Source: Effrenium voratum
Lineage: Eukaryota > Sar > Dinophyceae > Suessiales > Symbiodiniaceae
Assembly: GCA_963377175.1 (NCBI GenBank)
Contig: CAUJNA010001724.1
Span: 1 to 64,000, forward strand
Reading direction: 5' to 3'
DNA length: 64,000 nucleotides
This document shows, in pieces, positions 1-13,500 of this stretch. The position numbers and the translations under genes are program-made. Under the pieces are notes generated by a model that saw only the letters and a list, made by a program, of their open reading frames with translations, was not told the origin of the DNA and made no database searches. The first letter of the stretch is position 1; each line of letters begins with the position of its first letter.

Positions 1-1456
1 ATTGTGTGTGGCGTAGCCATGGTTAGTAACCACTGGCCTGACGTACCAAATCGATAGTCCCGATATCGGCTCAGTACGAGAAATTCGAGGGGTTCAACCT
101 GGACAAACCCAGGATAAGCTCTTTATAATGCGAGTCAATGCGGAACAGCCTCTCCCCTGCCCATAGTCTGCCTTGGGTCCATGTTGACGATACCTCCAGA
201 GAACGTACTTACTCGGGTTGAGGTGGGTCTTGGGGACGGGCATGGAGCAGATGGGAATTTAGACAATTCTCGGGGCTACCCGGGGCATCTTAAGGGAGCA
301 ATTGATGCATCATGTGTCCATTTCAGGTTGCCTTTTCTTTCCCATTTCTTGCTTGACGGCCCGCCACTTGGTTTTTTGTTTCTCTCTTTTTCGAGGGGAG
401 GATCTGGTTTCCCATTAATTTTCCCATCAATCACCTGGACTCTCCATGGTTCCTGAAAGCTGGGGTCATGTTTGTCCAAGTTTAGAGGGCCGTAGGGGTA
501 CCTTCCCCATTCTTTCCAGGGATCCTTCTTTCTAGAAATCGGCCGGTTTTTGGAAAAAGAACGGTGGTCGAAAAGAATGGAAACGGACTCAACCCCTCGA
601 AAATTTAGAGGGCCACCCGGATGGCGACTCCAGAGACCTTCAAAGAGCCCGCGTTTCGCTGGCAGAGTCTCGAGCCCGTGGATCACAATGTTTAATATGG
701 GAGGCTAAATTTCCCTCCCTGAGTTCCGCTTTCGGACTTTTGTCGCCTTTTGGGTCCGAACCGTTTTAGTGGTAAACAAACAGCATTGGACAAATCTTTT
801 CAGGCCATACAAACCACTCGGGAAGCGAGAAAGAGCCCAACTCGTTGCCAATCTAACCCTCCCTCCAATCATGAGAGCTGATAGATGCCTTTTGGAAGAC
901 TATGTTCCTTGTCGGGAACCCCTCTACCCACTCCCAGTATTGTTGGAAAGAGGGTAGCCTACCTTTCAACCTCTTGCCTATCGGTTTTCCATCATCATCA
1001 CTTTCAACCAGAAAACAGTGACAGCCTTTTGCTTGTCAGATCCCTTTAGCCCAGATTACCCCGCAAAAAGAAACATGGCTTCTGTGACCCTTGGACCGTT
1101 TGGGTTAAGGCCCAAATCGCCCAAAGGACCTTTGCAAAACAGCTCACTTTTTCATGACAAAGGGGTGCCACCCCCTCCTTGGACGTTCAACCAACGTCAG
1201 GAAAGTAGGTTGGAACAATGGTTATAAGCTATAAGGGGACCAACCCAAATTACCCGGGGTATAACCATTCTTGGAACCTACTTACCTGACGTTGGCTGAA
1301 CCCCATCAACTGGAAGGTGTCTTCAAGGGGTGGTTTGGTGGGAAAAGAGTTGTGTTGATGTCAAAACATAATTTCACCATAGTTTCCTTCTGGTTCCCTT
1401 TTCACCGAACCCCAAAGAGTGCCCAAAAAGCTCCTTGGTTTTGTCGCTTTCGTTAG
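1..1456. other. Non-coding, probable PDAT intron
   Basis: No exon-like reading frame is recognisable. The stretch is AT/GC-mixed intronic DNA upstream of the first recognisable PDAT exon. It holds the TIR element at 1186-1302 and, around 720-800, a copy of a dispersed repeat (gagttcc...ggac...ttttagtggtaaac) seen again near 14510, 26845 and 28335. The N-terminal PDAT exons must lie upstream of the window or be too short to recognise here. Confidence 0.4.
1186..1302. mobile_element. Short TIR element, family D (copy 1)
   Basis: 117 bp with inverted ends TTCAACCAACGTCAGGAAAG and CTTACCTGACGTTGGCTGAA. The interior includes ggttataa / ttataacc-like words. A related copy is at 24211-24310. Confidence 0.75.
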
Positions 1457-1526
1457 GATAGGGTACGACGTGAACTCCATGCGGCTCATGCCCTATGACT
1501 GGCGCCTCAGCTATTCCCGGCTGCAG
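1457..1526 (+). CDS. PDAT exon with YDWRLS motif
   Basis: Encodes (G)IGYDVNSMRLMPYDWRLS...RLQ, the strand-turn-helix just before the lipase elbow. PDAT relatives have a similar AxYDWRLSF. The acceptor is cgttag|G. The donor is CTGCAG|GAAACC, an intron starting with GA. Joined to the exon at 2185 the frame is continuous (phase 0), and CAGGAAA occurs at both intron ends. Confidence 0.85.
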
Positions 1527-4500
1527 GAAACCGGGCCAGTCATACAAAGCTTGTGGGCGGACATCGGATTGAAGGGTCACTTCCCCAGTTTCATGACTAC
1601 ACACTTGGCGGAAAGTCATTTCTGTGGTGAAAGGCATGCGTTTGTTTCCTCCGTAGGAGTTTAAGGAACCTTTAGGGATATTTGGAAAAGGGCCCTTTTG
1701 GTAACCCCTGGTATGCCCTTTAAAAGCGCTTAGTTACTCTGAATTTGAATGCGGAGGGAATCAGAGGGCGAAATTCCGTACTAAAAGGCCTGGTTTCAAA
1801 CTTGCCCAAAAAGGGGCGCAGCGCCCAAAAAACTTCCCGGTGGCCAATTGAGTAGGGGGCTCTATCCTGGCTTCACAGGGGCTATAGTAAAACCTATATT
1901 ATCCTTACAACAACCCAAAGTATTTGGGTAAACGGGCGCTCAATTCAGAATCTCCGAGAGTACATTCGGATGTGCTAAGTGACCCATTTTGACACCCCGA
2001 AGTTTGGCCCACTAACGTGACATCCTCTATTTTTCCGAGCTAAATGGTGGTTCAAAGGGCAACCACATCCAAATCGGACTTTGCGAACTCTTGGAAATTT
2101 AAGGACTGTACCAAGGACACAGTAAGACCAAGGAAACCTCTAGATCAGGGCTGACTTCACCAACTTCCCGCCCGCCCGCGGCAGGAAAGGGACTACTACT
2201 TCAGCCGGCTCCGGAAGGAAGTGGAGGAGCTTCATGAGGAGATGGGGGAGAAGGTGCCAAAGTTCGACTTGCATTTGGGTAGGGTGTGTTTTGGCCCCCG
2301 AAAAAAAAATGTGGTTGTCCTTTTGGTTTCCCTTCAACCACCAAATGAACCACCAAAACAGGTGCACCCTCAACACAAAAAAATGTTAGTGCTATTGGGC
2401 TGAATATATGCAGAAGAACAGCTGACAACTTCATCGAACACGGAGATGCTCCGCCCATTGGAATTGTGAGGTTTGACCCTGTGAGGTTGGCCCTGCCCAA
2501 TATGGGTGTGTAAAAGCAAAGGGGGATGCCGTCCAAAAGACACGCCCATATGCACCCTTGGGACTGTTTGTACTTGGACCCTATCAATCTACCCCAAAGC
2601 AAATAGGAATATTGATCCTCAACCTGCTTGCATGTCGCCAAGGCAGCCCTCAAAGCAGCGGTGCGTCACCTGTGGGTTGTTGTTTCATTTTGAAGGGTAG
2701 TTTCAAGGCCCAGGTAATTCCAGCGCACGGCCATCCCTTGTGGCTTAGATCCCCTGGTGAGGTGGTGGTTATCGCGCACTCCATGGGCGTGAACGTGTGG
2801 TTCGCCTTTATGGCCTTTTGACTGCAATTTGCTGCTTGCACATTAGGCAAGCACGTCTCCCAGTAGTGCCCTTTCTCACCCTTTTTTGGTTGGGAGGGTT
2901 CTCCTACTAAAATAGACTACAGAAAAACATGTACCCTTATTCTCACCTCTCTACTGGAGGACGTCAGGCAAGTAAGTCACAACCGTGGCTATACCCAGAG
3001 TAACAGGGGTTGCTCCCCTTCAGGATCTTACCTAAGGATCTACAAACCGACCCATTTTGACCCCCCCCCCCCCCAAGCCCCTTCCGTAAGTCTTGAAGAG
3101 GTAACAAGGGTACGTCTTTTTCCCAGCCAAAGCTGTCCGCGTTCTGCCCTGGCCTTGCGCCACAGAGGTTCCGGACCAAAAACAGCGGCCCCAGGACTTC
3201 TGAACTTTTCAGTTGCACAAGGCCGGCCGCTTCGACATGTTGTTTTGTCCCACTCTTGGGCCATTTCTCCCCAACAGCTGGCTGTGGGGCCGATGGGCCC
3301 AGAAAGCCTCGGGGGAAGTTTGGGGCAGCTTTCAAGGTGGGTCTGAACCTGAAATGGGGCAGCGTCTGGGTGTGTGGGGTGTGGGGTATGCTTTTTATAT
3401 GTGGTTGGTATGTGGGGTGTGTTGGGTATGTGGGGTGGGTTCCGAAGATTCGGCTCCTTGCGAGGGTTTTTTTTTGGGCTGTGGGGTCTCGATACCTGTT
3501 CTTTAGGTCTCAAAGGGTGATCACCTTTTACTCACTGGTCCAAAGCCGACCTGTTGATTTGTGGTTTCCCCATGTTGGCAACCATGTTTCGTCATTGGCG
3601 GTTTTTTGGTCCATGTTCGCTCATTTTCCATCTTTAGTCATTGCCCCCCCCAAAAAAAACAAGTCGACTTTTTTTTTCCAGGTCCTTTGGGCGACTGAGT
3701 TTATTTCCGGGTGCTGACACCAAGGACTGGATCGCGAAGGCGGATTCCTCCTGGGTGGACCGACACGTGCACACTTTGGCCAATCTGGGTGGGCCCTTAC
3801 TAGGCGGGGGAGGGGCTGTCTGACGAGGGTCTGTTTGGGGATGTTTCTTTTTCCAGTGCTACCTTGACTTCGGATTCATTTGGAGGATACTAGTCAGGAA
3901 AATCCCCACAAACATGATCAGTTCACTACTATCAGGGAGCCAAAAGCTCTTTTGCAGGAGCCCCTTGTCCGGTTCCATCACTCACGGAACACGGGTGCCT
4001 GGACTTCAATTGTTTTGGCATTGGACCACTTCAGTGGTAAATCAATGACTTGGCAATTGTTTGTTAGCGAATCCACTCGATTGGAAGCAAGAAAAATCGT
4101 TTGGGTAAATCCGCACAAGCTTAAAGGGGCGATCGGGTACTTGGTCAGCGGTTAGTGAGGTTGTGGGCGATCGGGTACTTGGTCAGGTTGTAACTCACTG
4201 AACGGAGACTTGTAACCATGGTAATTGGGTTGCAACTTCCACCCGCGGGACCCTGCCCCTTAAAGTAGGGCTTCTTAGGCCTCCCAAGATTTGCTTAGCC
4301 CGTTGAACGGAGACTTGTAACCGGGTTACAACCATGGTTATTACAACTAGGTCCCCCAGTAGTGCCTTTTCTCTCCTTTTTTTTGGGTGGGAGGGTTCCC
4401 CTACTAAAACAGACGTCCTGAAAAAAGTGGGTACCCTTATTCTGACCTCTCCACTGGAGGACCTAAAAGAAGCAGCGCACCTGGTAGTGTAGAAACCCTT

Positions 4501-7500
4501 CTCCAGGGAGGCTGTTCATTTCAGTGGTTGTTTGGCAAACTGTGGGAAGTTCAACCTCCCACTTAAAGAGACACGGACCGGATTTAGATACATCACGTAC
4601 CCTTATTCTGACCAACCTGCACTGAAGGACCTAGATAAGGATGCCCTTTCTTCCCCCATGGTTCCCCTTTAAACTCAACCATGAAGGGATGCCGATTCTT
4701 TTTTCTCTACCGGAACCCTCATTACAACCACCTACCTCACGGTACCGTCTGCAGTCTGCAGGCGCTATGGGACCGCTGACCAGCCTCCTCTCCGGGGAGT
4801 TCCACATGGGCGCCATGGCAGTGCTCCTTGCGCCGCTGCTGCGGAACCTCCTGGGCGAGGACGTGCGGGGAGGGATCGATGGCGCAACGCGCGCGGATTT
4901 TTGGGCGTGCTGCTGTGGATGGTTGCGCAATCCGTTTTGCACCACAAAATGAAACCATGGTTGAAGCCATGGCTTTTGTTGGTATTTGCAGGGGAACTCT
5001 CATTCCAGGGTTTCTTAGGTGGTGCGAAATGGATTTAGTTACCATCTACAGCAGGGGGACACCAAAAGGGCGCCACCTGGAGAAAATCAAAGGCCCCCAA
5101 CTTTGAGAAGCGCCCAGTTTTGAGGAGAGGAGAACAAGAGCACCTACAAATGGTGAAGCTGTGGGAGAAAATACACGAAGGAGACATAGCACATAGCCAA
5201 GAGCCCTACTTAAGGGGTTAGTACTTGGGTGTTCGATTCGGCAAGGTAGTAAGTTGCTGGTCACCTAGGTTACAACCCGCTTATAAGTTCCCCCGTTCAG
5301 TGGAGTTAACCATGTTATTATAGGATTATGACACGGTTGGCCAAGCACTCACCAACTTGGCAAATCGAACATCCAAGTAAGTGGTTAGGAAGCCTGGTTG
5401 TAACCCACAAAAGCCATGGTTACAAGGACACTAGCGCACCGGGACTTTGAGCATCAGTTTGCATTTGTTTCAATCAAACTGAGAAGACCACTTTGGATGC
5501 AAACACATGAATAGATTAAAAACAAAAAAACACAATAAACAAATAAATAAACATATAAACAAAAATAAATCAATAAGTAAATCAACAAATTAAGGAACTA
5601 CAAGAATACATAAATAAATAGCAACACATGGACTTGCTTCACTCAAGCGAGAGACGCGTTGGTTGTTTTCCTTTTTTTCCGCGAGGATGGGCGCCTGGAG
5701 ATGCGGGATGTGGCGCGCACCTGGGGCTCCTTGCGCCCTGAACGGCTCGGGTTCTTGGATGTGTCATTTTTTGTTTTAATATATATATACATATATAAGA
5801 TACTGTATAGTGTATAGTGTGTTTGTTTTCTTTTTTTCTGAGATGCTGTATAGTGTGTATATATATATATATATATATGTGTGGTTAGCCACAAGCTATG
5901 TTTAAGACACTGTAACCATATTGCTTTATATGTGTTATATATATGTATTTATCTATGTACGTATTTATTTACTCACCTTACAGACCAACATGGAACCCAC
6001 AAAGCCATCATGTGTAGAGGACATGTTTTTGTTGGGAGCTCGTGTTGGGTTCCAGGTTAATTTGTAAGGACATATTGTTGTTCTTCTCCGGACGTACCCT
6101 TTTTGCGGTGTGTGCTTTCGGGGGTATGTACCAGGCGATTGGCGGAAACAAAGAAGACATGAGGGTAGATGATCAAACGTTCAACATGAACACCGTCATC
6201 TTCTTTAAAGCGAACGAGAAAGAAAAGGGACACACTCACCAAACTGGCAATAGAAAATGGGGAGCTACCCCAATCCAATGTGAGTTGGGGCTCAAATATT
6301 GATCGTGGCTCGTTTGGTGTTGGCTTTCTTTCTTTTGAGGCTAGCCTGTGGCCTTGTCTCACTGGGTGAAAGTAGATGGCATAATCCCCCTGTTATGAGG
6401 TTGGGCACCAACCCTTTCAGGGTATATCCTTGAGTTTGGCAGGTTAAAGGGACCCCACTGAATCCGTGGTTGACTCACAAGTGAGCAAAAACAGAAGCTC
6501 CTTAGCTATTGAAATTGATTGTTCTCTGTGAATTTGTTGGTTGAAATGCGTGCTTCCCCACTAATCCAGCAAACAGTTAAACGCGTTGTGCGCATTTCTG
6601 AGGGATGGACACCAATATCAGCGTGTAATGCAGCTATATGTATGTATACCCTTATATACAAAACAAACAACAGTATATAACCTCCATAGCTCCAACATCT
6701 CGGCAATCGTGAACACCTCCCATAAGCCATCCAACGCAGGTGCTTTCTTAGAGGACCGCCGGATCTCAAACGGTATCCCGAAATTCTTGAAGTTCCCTAC
6801 CGGACGCCAATCCTGCCAGGAAGCAGCGCTCGTGGGGGAACTCTCATTGAGGTACTTACTAAGGAACACCGTTGTTCCAGAATACCTGGAGTCTCCATGA
6901 CCCTTCAAACATGGCGTCATCTACTCCACATTGAGAATCACCCCAATTTTGAAAGGATCATGGAGACTCCAGGTATGTCCTAAAGCCACAAACAAGATGC
7001 ACGCAGCGCATCCATTTACCTGTAGAGCAGGTAACCAAGAGAACCAAGAGAACCACCTTGAAGAACCAAAAGGAAACTAGCTTGTTACCTACAATAAGGG
7101 TTGCCTGGGATGCACTACAGCGAGTATTTCAAGGCTTAGACTCCAGGTACGAGATTCTGCCGAAGGGCGGTGACTTGGTCTGGGGCTCCCGACAAGAACC
7201 CACAGACTGCCGCTGCGACCTCATAACTCGCAAGGGGAAGCAGTGCCTTGGCCGAGTTGCACCCGGTTTTTCAATTTGATTTTTGGGGGCTTCCGAGTTT
7301 CTCATAGAGAAATGAACCAACCCCGAAATAATTGCTCTCATAATTTTAAGGGCTTCTGAAGAACTGCTCTCATAATTTCTCTCTGTAGTTGTCTTGGTTT
7401 GCCGCAAGTTCCTTAAACCCCGGTGTCCGATGTTCGGCACGTTTCGGGGAAGTGTGTCCCTTGAAAATCGAGCAGACATAGTACCAGCACCCCCGAATGG

Positions 7501-10500
7501 CTGGCAACCGCCCTTCCTAAAAAGATGCATGTTTGCCACGTTCAAAGCCACTCAGGTGTTCCGGGGTTTCTACATGTCCATTTGGTGTACTGTCTACCTG
7601 TATCCTTTAAGGGACCCTGTGTCGCTTTTTCGATAGCAATTGGATATGCGCTTCTAAGAAACCATCTTGCTTTCGAAAGACGGTTGCCTTTTAAGCATCA
7701 ACAAGAAGGGGCCCCCAGCATGTGCCTGCTACCTTCTGAAGTGCACTGGGGGCCAAGAGCTGGGTTTATGACAAGGTACTTGTCTCGGGAATTTTGGAGA
7801 GCACCAAAAGTGGTTATCCCCCGTGGTTCGCCTGGGGTGAACTCCTGTGGTTTCCTGCAGGCCCTGCGCCCTGTGTCCATTTAAAAGGTTGTTTCCGTGT
7901 TTTGATGGTGAACCCCTTGGAAAAACGCGACCAACCAAAACCGGCGTGGCTTCCTTGCGTGTTCTCTTCTTTCTTTCTTTTTTCTAAGGTGGTCGGGTCC
8001 TTCGAAATTCGAATCGTTTGCTGAATTTTCGGCAAACGGTTTCCCTTAAAACGTTATACATTCAATCACCCTGAACGTCCTAGGCCTCTCTTAGTAGTGA
8101 GGCCTTGTTCTTGCGGAGAGGCCTACTTCGGAAGTCTGAGGGAACAGGTGGTTCCTTTGATTTCCCATGAAGCCCAAATGCCCAGCACTTTGGCTTCAAA
8201 GGGTTTCCCTTAAGAAACTCGACCAGCGCACACAAGTAATAAGTGGTCACTTTTTGTGTTTTCATTTTTTTCCGAAGGTGGGGGTCCTCAAAATCACGTC
8301 TGTTTGGGTTTCCCCTATCGGAGGTGTGCTTCTGACCTCTACTCACTTGCCCAAAGCGAGTCGAGCTTTTAACCCTCCTGTTTCCCTGATTTGTTCCATA
8401 TTGACTCAAGGTTCCAGGATAACGAACTTATTTCCAAATCCTTTTGGACAAAGAAGTCTAAAACCAAAATAAACAACACGGAAACAAAGAACACCTCAAC
8501 CTACTGTGGATGTACGAAATCCTGCACCGCGCAAGAAACCATGGAATGATGCTTCCCCTGTAAATACCAACAACAGTTTTTTTTAAACCATGGCTTCAAG
8601 CTGGAGCGGACGGATTTCGCAACCATCCACAGTCCAGGTCCTGGGCCAAGGAGTCTACAGAGAAGACCACGAGGAAACCCCCCGGCGCGCGGGCGCGCGG
8701 CTGCGGCTGAGGTCCTTGCCGGTGACTGCGTCCATGGAGCTGCTCATGAACCAAACGGAAGGGGTGCGCGCGGGGATGGTCGCAGGCTGAATGTACCTGG
8801 AGTCTGCATGACCCGAATCAGAAATGGGTCAATGACCAACCATTGTTTTGGGTAATGACCAACCATTTTTCAAGGGTCATGGAGACTCCAGGTGCAGGTC
8901 CCTATATGGCTGGTGTTGTCAAAACCGTTTTTGGGATCCCATTTTGGTTTGTTTGGTGAATTCACCACCCATGTTAGTCAGGGCAAAACGGATGTGGTCA
9001 CCACTGAGGGGGGGGCAGGCCATGACCATTCGCACAGGTTCGCAAATCTGTTGGGGGTTCGACTCAAAGTTCGCAATGCCTGGCCGGGTTCGCAAACCCG
9101 AAATGGAATTCGCAAACCTTCGCAAACTGAATTGGGAAATCCAAAGGTTCGCAAACCCAATCCAGGGTTCGTGCGAGGGCGGCGCCGGCCCGGCGCAGCC
9201 CTGGCCAGGTCCTGCCAGAGGAGGCGCCGGCCCGGCGCAGCCCTGGCCAGGTCCTGCCAGAGGCGGCGCCGGCTCGGCGCAGCCCTGGCAGCCTAGCTAA
9301 GCCCCCCTGCGTTCGCGCGTGACTTTGACAGTTCGCAATCCCCGCCATGTTCGCAGATGAGAAGCGGGTTCGCAAACGTTCGCTTAGGTACTTTGGGTTC
9401 GCGTAGGTTCGCTAAGATTTTTGCCTGCCCCCCCCCAACTGGTGACCACATCTGTTTTGCCCTTAGTTAGAACCGATTCTAGTGGGGATTGGGATGTTCA
9501 CTGGGGGCACGATTTGGATTTTGACCCATGGCCATATATGCATGGCCATTTGGTTTTTTTTGGGGGGCGGATTATCCATAATTACGCCACAGCTAACTGA
9601 ATTAACCCATAAGCTTACGGGGGTTCATACCTGGGGTGTATATGGGGCGTGAATCCGTATGGCAAAAAAAGTCATGGTGACCCAATTGACACCAAAGGGT
9701 AAATGGAACCAAAGACTAAAACCTGGCGGTTTGCCATAGCCCTTGAATTTTAATCCACACCCACATTCCCTTTGGCCCCCAAATGACCATGGGTAACTTT
9801 TTCCAGCTTAATGGGACATGTCATCTTTTTTGTGGTTTTCCAGCCAATGGTCCAGGTATATGTCCGTATATTTCTGCCTATCGTGTAGCGAGCTCAGCGA
9901 TTGGGGCCATATCGAGCGAAAGCCATGACAGAGGTCCTTTACTTGGGGATCCGAATCTTAATTCAGCTTTTGGAATTATTGCAAAGTTTCCGATCTATGG
10001 GCCCCAGGTAACCCCTAGTTGATGGGTGAATTCACAGTTAGTTATGGCTTGATGGAAAATCCGCCCTTAGAAACGGGTCCCAAATGGCCATGGATTCAGA
10101 TCATCAGCCTTCGGGGTTAGGACTGGACGCGAAAAAGTGGTTGGCTTCCTTCTGTGTTTCCCTTTGCATACCAATCACAAGAAGGTCCCGCCCATTTTTG
10201 GAAGAACTCCCGGTTGATGCGCCACAAAATGCCCACAATTGCTCGGGCCCGTCCTCTCGCGTGTTCGCCCCACAACATATGTGTTGTTGTGTTTGCCGTC
10301 CGACTGTCCACCAGAATCAGTACCATCCAAAGAAGATCTGAAAAGCTTGAGTTCCCTGAGTTTGGTCGCTTGGGAAGACGACCATCGTGGTAAAGAAAAC
10401 AAACGTGCCGGGCACCCTGCGGGTGGGTTACCTGTGCAACTAAATTATAGTGTGCAAAGTGTTTCTTCAGTTCCTTGAGAGAAACCCAAAAAGGCCCAGG

Positions 10501-13500
10501 TCGGGACGAGAGGAGGGAAACATCTCGACATTTGAGTCAGACCCTGTCATGGGTCAACTGAATAGGCACATCACCGGCCTTTGGCTCTCGGGGCCCCCTT
10601 ACATGGCTTTGATGGGGTTCCCTTTCAATTCAGCAGACGGGCTGTCCTTCTTCCATGGGGCATCACATGGCAAGTGAGAAGGCGTTGACATCTTTCAACG
10701 TCCAGCGCAAACGCCGGCGAACGAGAGGGTTGTGTCACATGCGACACGTGAATCCTGACATGCGGGGCAAAAACTGTGCCGCGCAATTGATCCCTTGCAT
10801 GTGTGTCCTAGAGTACTCAAGGGAGCAAAGAAGTCTGGTTAGATTCACCAAGGTGTCGGCAGTCGGCATTCAGTGTGGAAGAATGCCGTGTCAGCCCCGA
10901 TTAAAATGAAATGGTTGACCCAGTTTAGATGATGACAATCCTTTGGTAATGATGGTTCTATGAACCCAACCATGGTTTCAATCCCGGAGAAAAGCACCCC
11001 CCCTTTTCTTGTCCGCACTCCCCCCTTTTTGTCTTGGCCTTGTGTCAGGTGGGAGAGTGCGCGGTTGGATTTGGCGCCAAAGAGGCGCAACCCAGCAGAA
11101 ATCTGGCACATGTGTCCTTTTTGAGAGGGTCCCTTACTTACTGGGGCAGGGTACTTCGTAAGAGGATAGTAAGCCTGGGAAAAACCCACTTGGGAGATTT
11201 ACAGCCATGGTAAGTGGGTGATGGCCATGGTTATTACCTACTTACCGGACGTACCCGATCGCCCCTCTAAGTGTTTCACTTGCCCAAAGCGAATCAACCT
11301 GCAATCACCTTTTAGTTTCCCCTTGGTCATGTGTTGTGGCCCAAGGTGATCACCTGTCATTTCTAGACCCCAGCTGAGTTACATTGGATTTGTTGCTCCC
11401 CCATCAGTCAACAAGGAATTCACAAACGGCCTGAAAACGGGCTTGGTACCCTTGGATGGCTTGTGAGGCGCAGGGGTCGTTGAGTAAACGATCGCTTCAA
11501 AGCACAAACAACGCAAGCCAAACCGAGCTAATCATAACTCACTTGTGGACGAGTTTTGGTAGGTTGGTACACGTGTGGTTGCCTTGAACAGCCACAACGC
11601 ATGTGCAAACGATGACGTGAATCCTTCGGTTGCGACGCTCCCCGGCCGGTTCGAACATCACCTTTTGGGCCCACCAAAATGGTCGGTTTCGCTTTCAAAG
11701 CACGGAAAAGGCCCCCACCCATCTCAGGAATGTTCAAACAGGGCAGGTTGCCGCTTGAAAGCGGCCTGTGAACCGTTCTGATAAAACAGGGTAAGTGTTA
11801 ATAGCAGGGTCTAACCATTACAGCCACACCCTTGATCAGTTGCGTTATCCCCTCTGGATGATACGGCCGCTAAGTTTTATTCAAAGGGCAACCAAAAGGG
11901 AATGACTTGTCATTTGTTTGTCCCTTGTCCAGAGGACCCAACGTGTCCCAAACTGTATAAGGGTCCTGGTGGAATTTGGGAAATCCCTGAACATATAAGT
12001 CCTTTTCACACCCCCAAATGTGGTATGGGAGCCGCCGGGTTTTGCATACCAAGCCCCGATCGGACCCTTAGGGAAGCAAGGCTCCGCGCGTGGCCCACTT
12101 GGATCTTCGATCCGCCAAGTTAGTAAAGGGACTTGACCGCCTGGGGTATAACCCACTAACAAGGTTGGCTCTACTTAGCATGACTCACTTACTTCCCTGA
12201 GTTCCTGGCCCTTATACTTTGTGAGAAGACCATTTTTATCTACTGCGAATTGCATTTGTTTACTTTAACTTTTTGGTTCCCCTCATATTTCCTTTTAACC
12301 AGCAAACAGTTGTTCACTTTTTGCGGGATCTACAGCACCCAAGTTTTGTGGACCAAAAATGCTCCGGCCGGGCCAACTCATCAACTCGGCCGAGCACCGA
12401 CGGCCTAAGGCAGTGCTTTCCGCAGCGGATCTCCTGGGACCCCTTCAGCTCTGCACTGCCGAAAGCTCCTAACCTCAAGGTCTTCTGCATGTACGGCGTG
12501 GGGGCGCCTGCGCTGAGTTGAGTAGTGCATGAGAAGTTTGGACTCTTTGCGGCCAATCCCCACAGCAAGTGAGAAGTCCTCACACCGCAATCGGCCGTTC
12601 AGTGGTGGATTAAGGGAACCAACCCCCAATTTTCTGACTTTGATAACCCCCCGAAACCCTCAAAGTAATGACCCCAGTGGAACCGGCTTTTGAAGATTCC
12701 ATCTCACCCTGATTGTTGGAAGGATGGCAACCCACCCAGAGGGTTTTAAGTAGCTCTTGAGGATGTATTTAGGGGGTCAAAATGGGTCAGTGAGTGCATC
12801 TAGGCTAGGAGCCAAGCCCCAGGAAATGGTGTTCCACCAGAAAACACAGTCCCTGGTCTTTTGCGAGTGAAGAGCTATCAGCTTTCCAGTAGTAGGTGGC
12901 TTGGCATAGGCACAAAGGGTCGCATCCGCAAGCCGCAAGCCGCGTTGTACGGTCGGCCGCTCAGACACAGTGATGGTTTCAGGGTCTCCCCCAACTTGAA
13001 GGGCTCCAAAAGTCAAAAGGGTTCCCCACGGCGGCCATCGCGGCATCAACTCCTCACACCAGCCTGTTTTTTTTTATAGGGATCTCCATGTTTAGCGGTT
13101 TTACAGGGACACGAAAAATGGAAGACCCCATATTTTGGAGAGGTTCCCCATAAGATATAAGAAAACACCCCCCCACCTTTTTAAGGGTTGCCGATGGGAG
13201 GCATCAGATCTTCAGGGCCGTTCCCTGGGCTCGCATGAAGCATGTTTGTTGCTCGGAGCCTAATACTGATGGGTACAATGAAGCCAGTTCTTTTCACTCA
13301 CTCCCCGAGTTCTTTGAGTTTAATGGGGGGAAGGCCATGTTAGTGGTCTGCGCAAGTTCCTGTTTACTTCCTTTGGCCAGTCCACGCTAGATCGGAAGTG
13401 AGTTGAACTAACGGTTCATCAGCTTGGGAATCGAAACGCATGGACAGTGTCTCCTCCATGTCTTTTTTGGAACCTCCAAAGGTTGCACGTTGAGCACCAC

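Larger units (their letters stand above)
4863..7146. other. PDAT intron region, AT-rich with microsatellites
   Basis: No exon was recognised, although the segment before the LPKGGD motif (FGLQTLxxVMRMTRTWD in plant PDATs) should lie here. It contains a family C TIR element (5222-5379), A/T-rich simple sequence at 5520-5625, TA/TATG microsatellites at 5778-5880 and 5930-5960, and a family B TIR element at 6884-6974. Confidence 0.5.

Noticed and set aside
276..686. 136-aa minus-strand ORF near the window start
   Set aside because: Low-complexity Pro/Lys/Gly content, no family, and it lies within what should be a PDAT intron.
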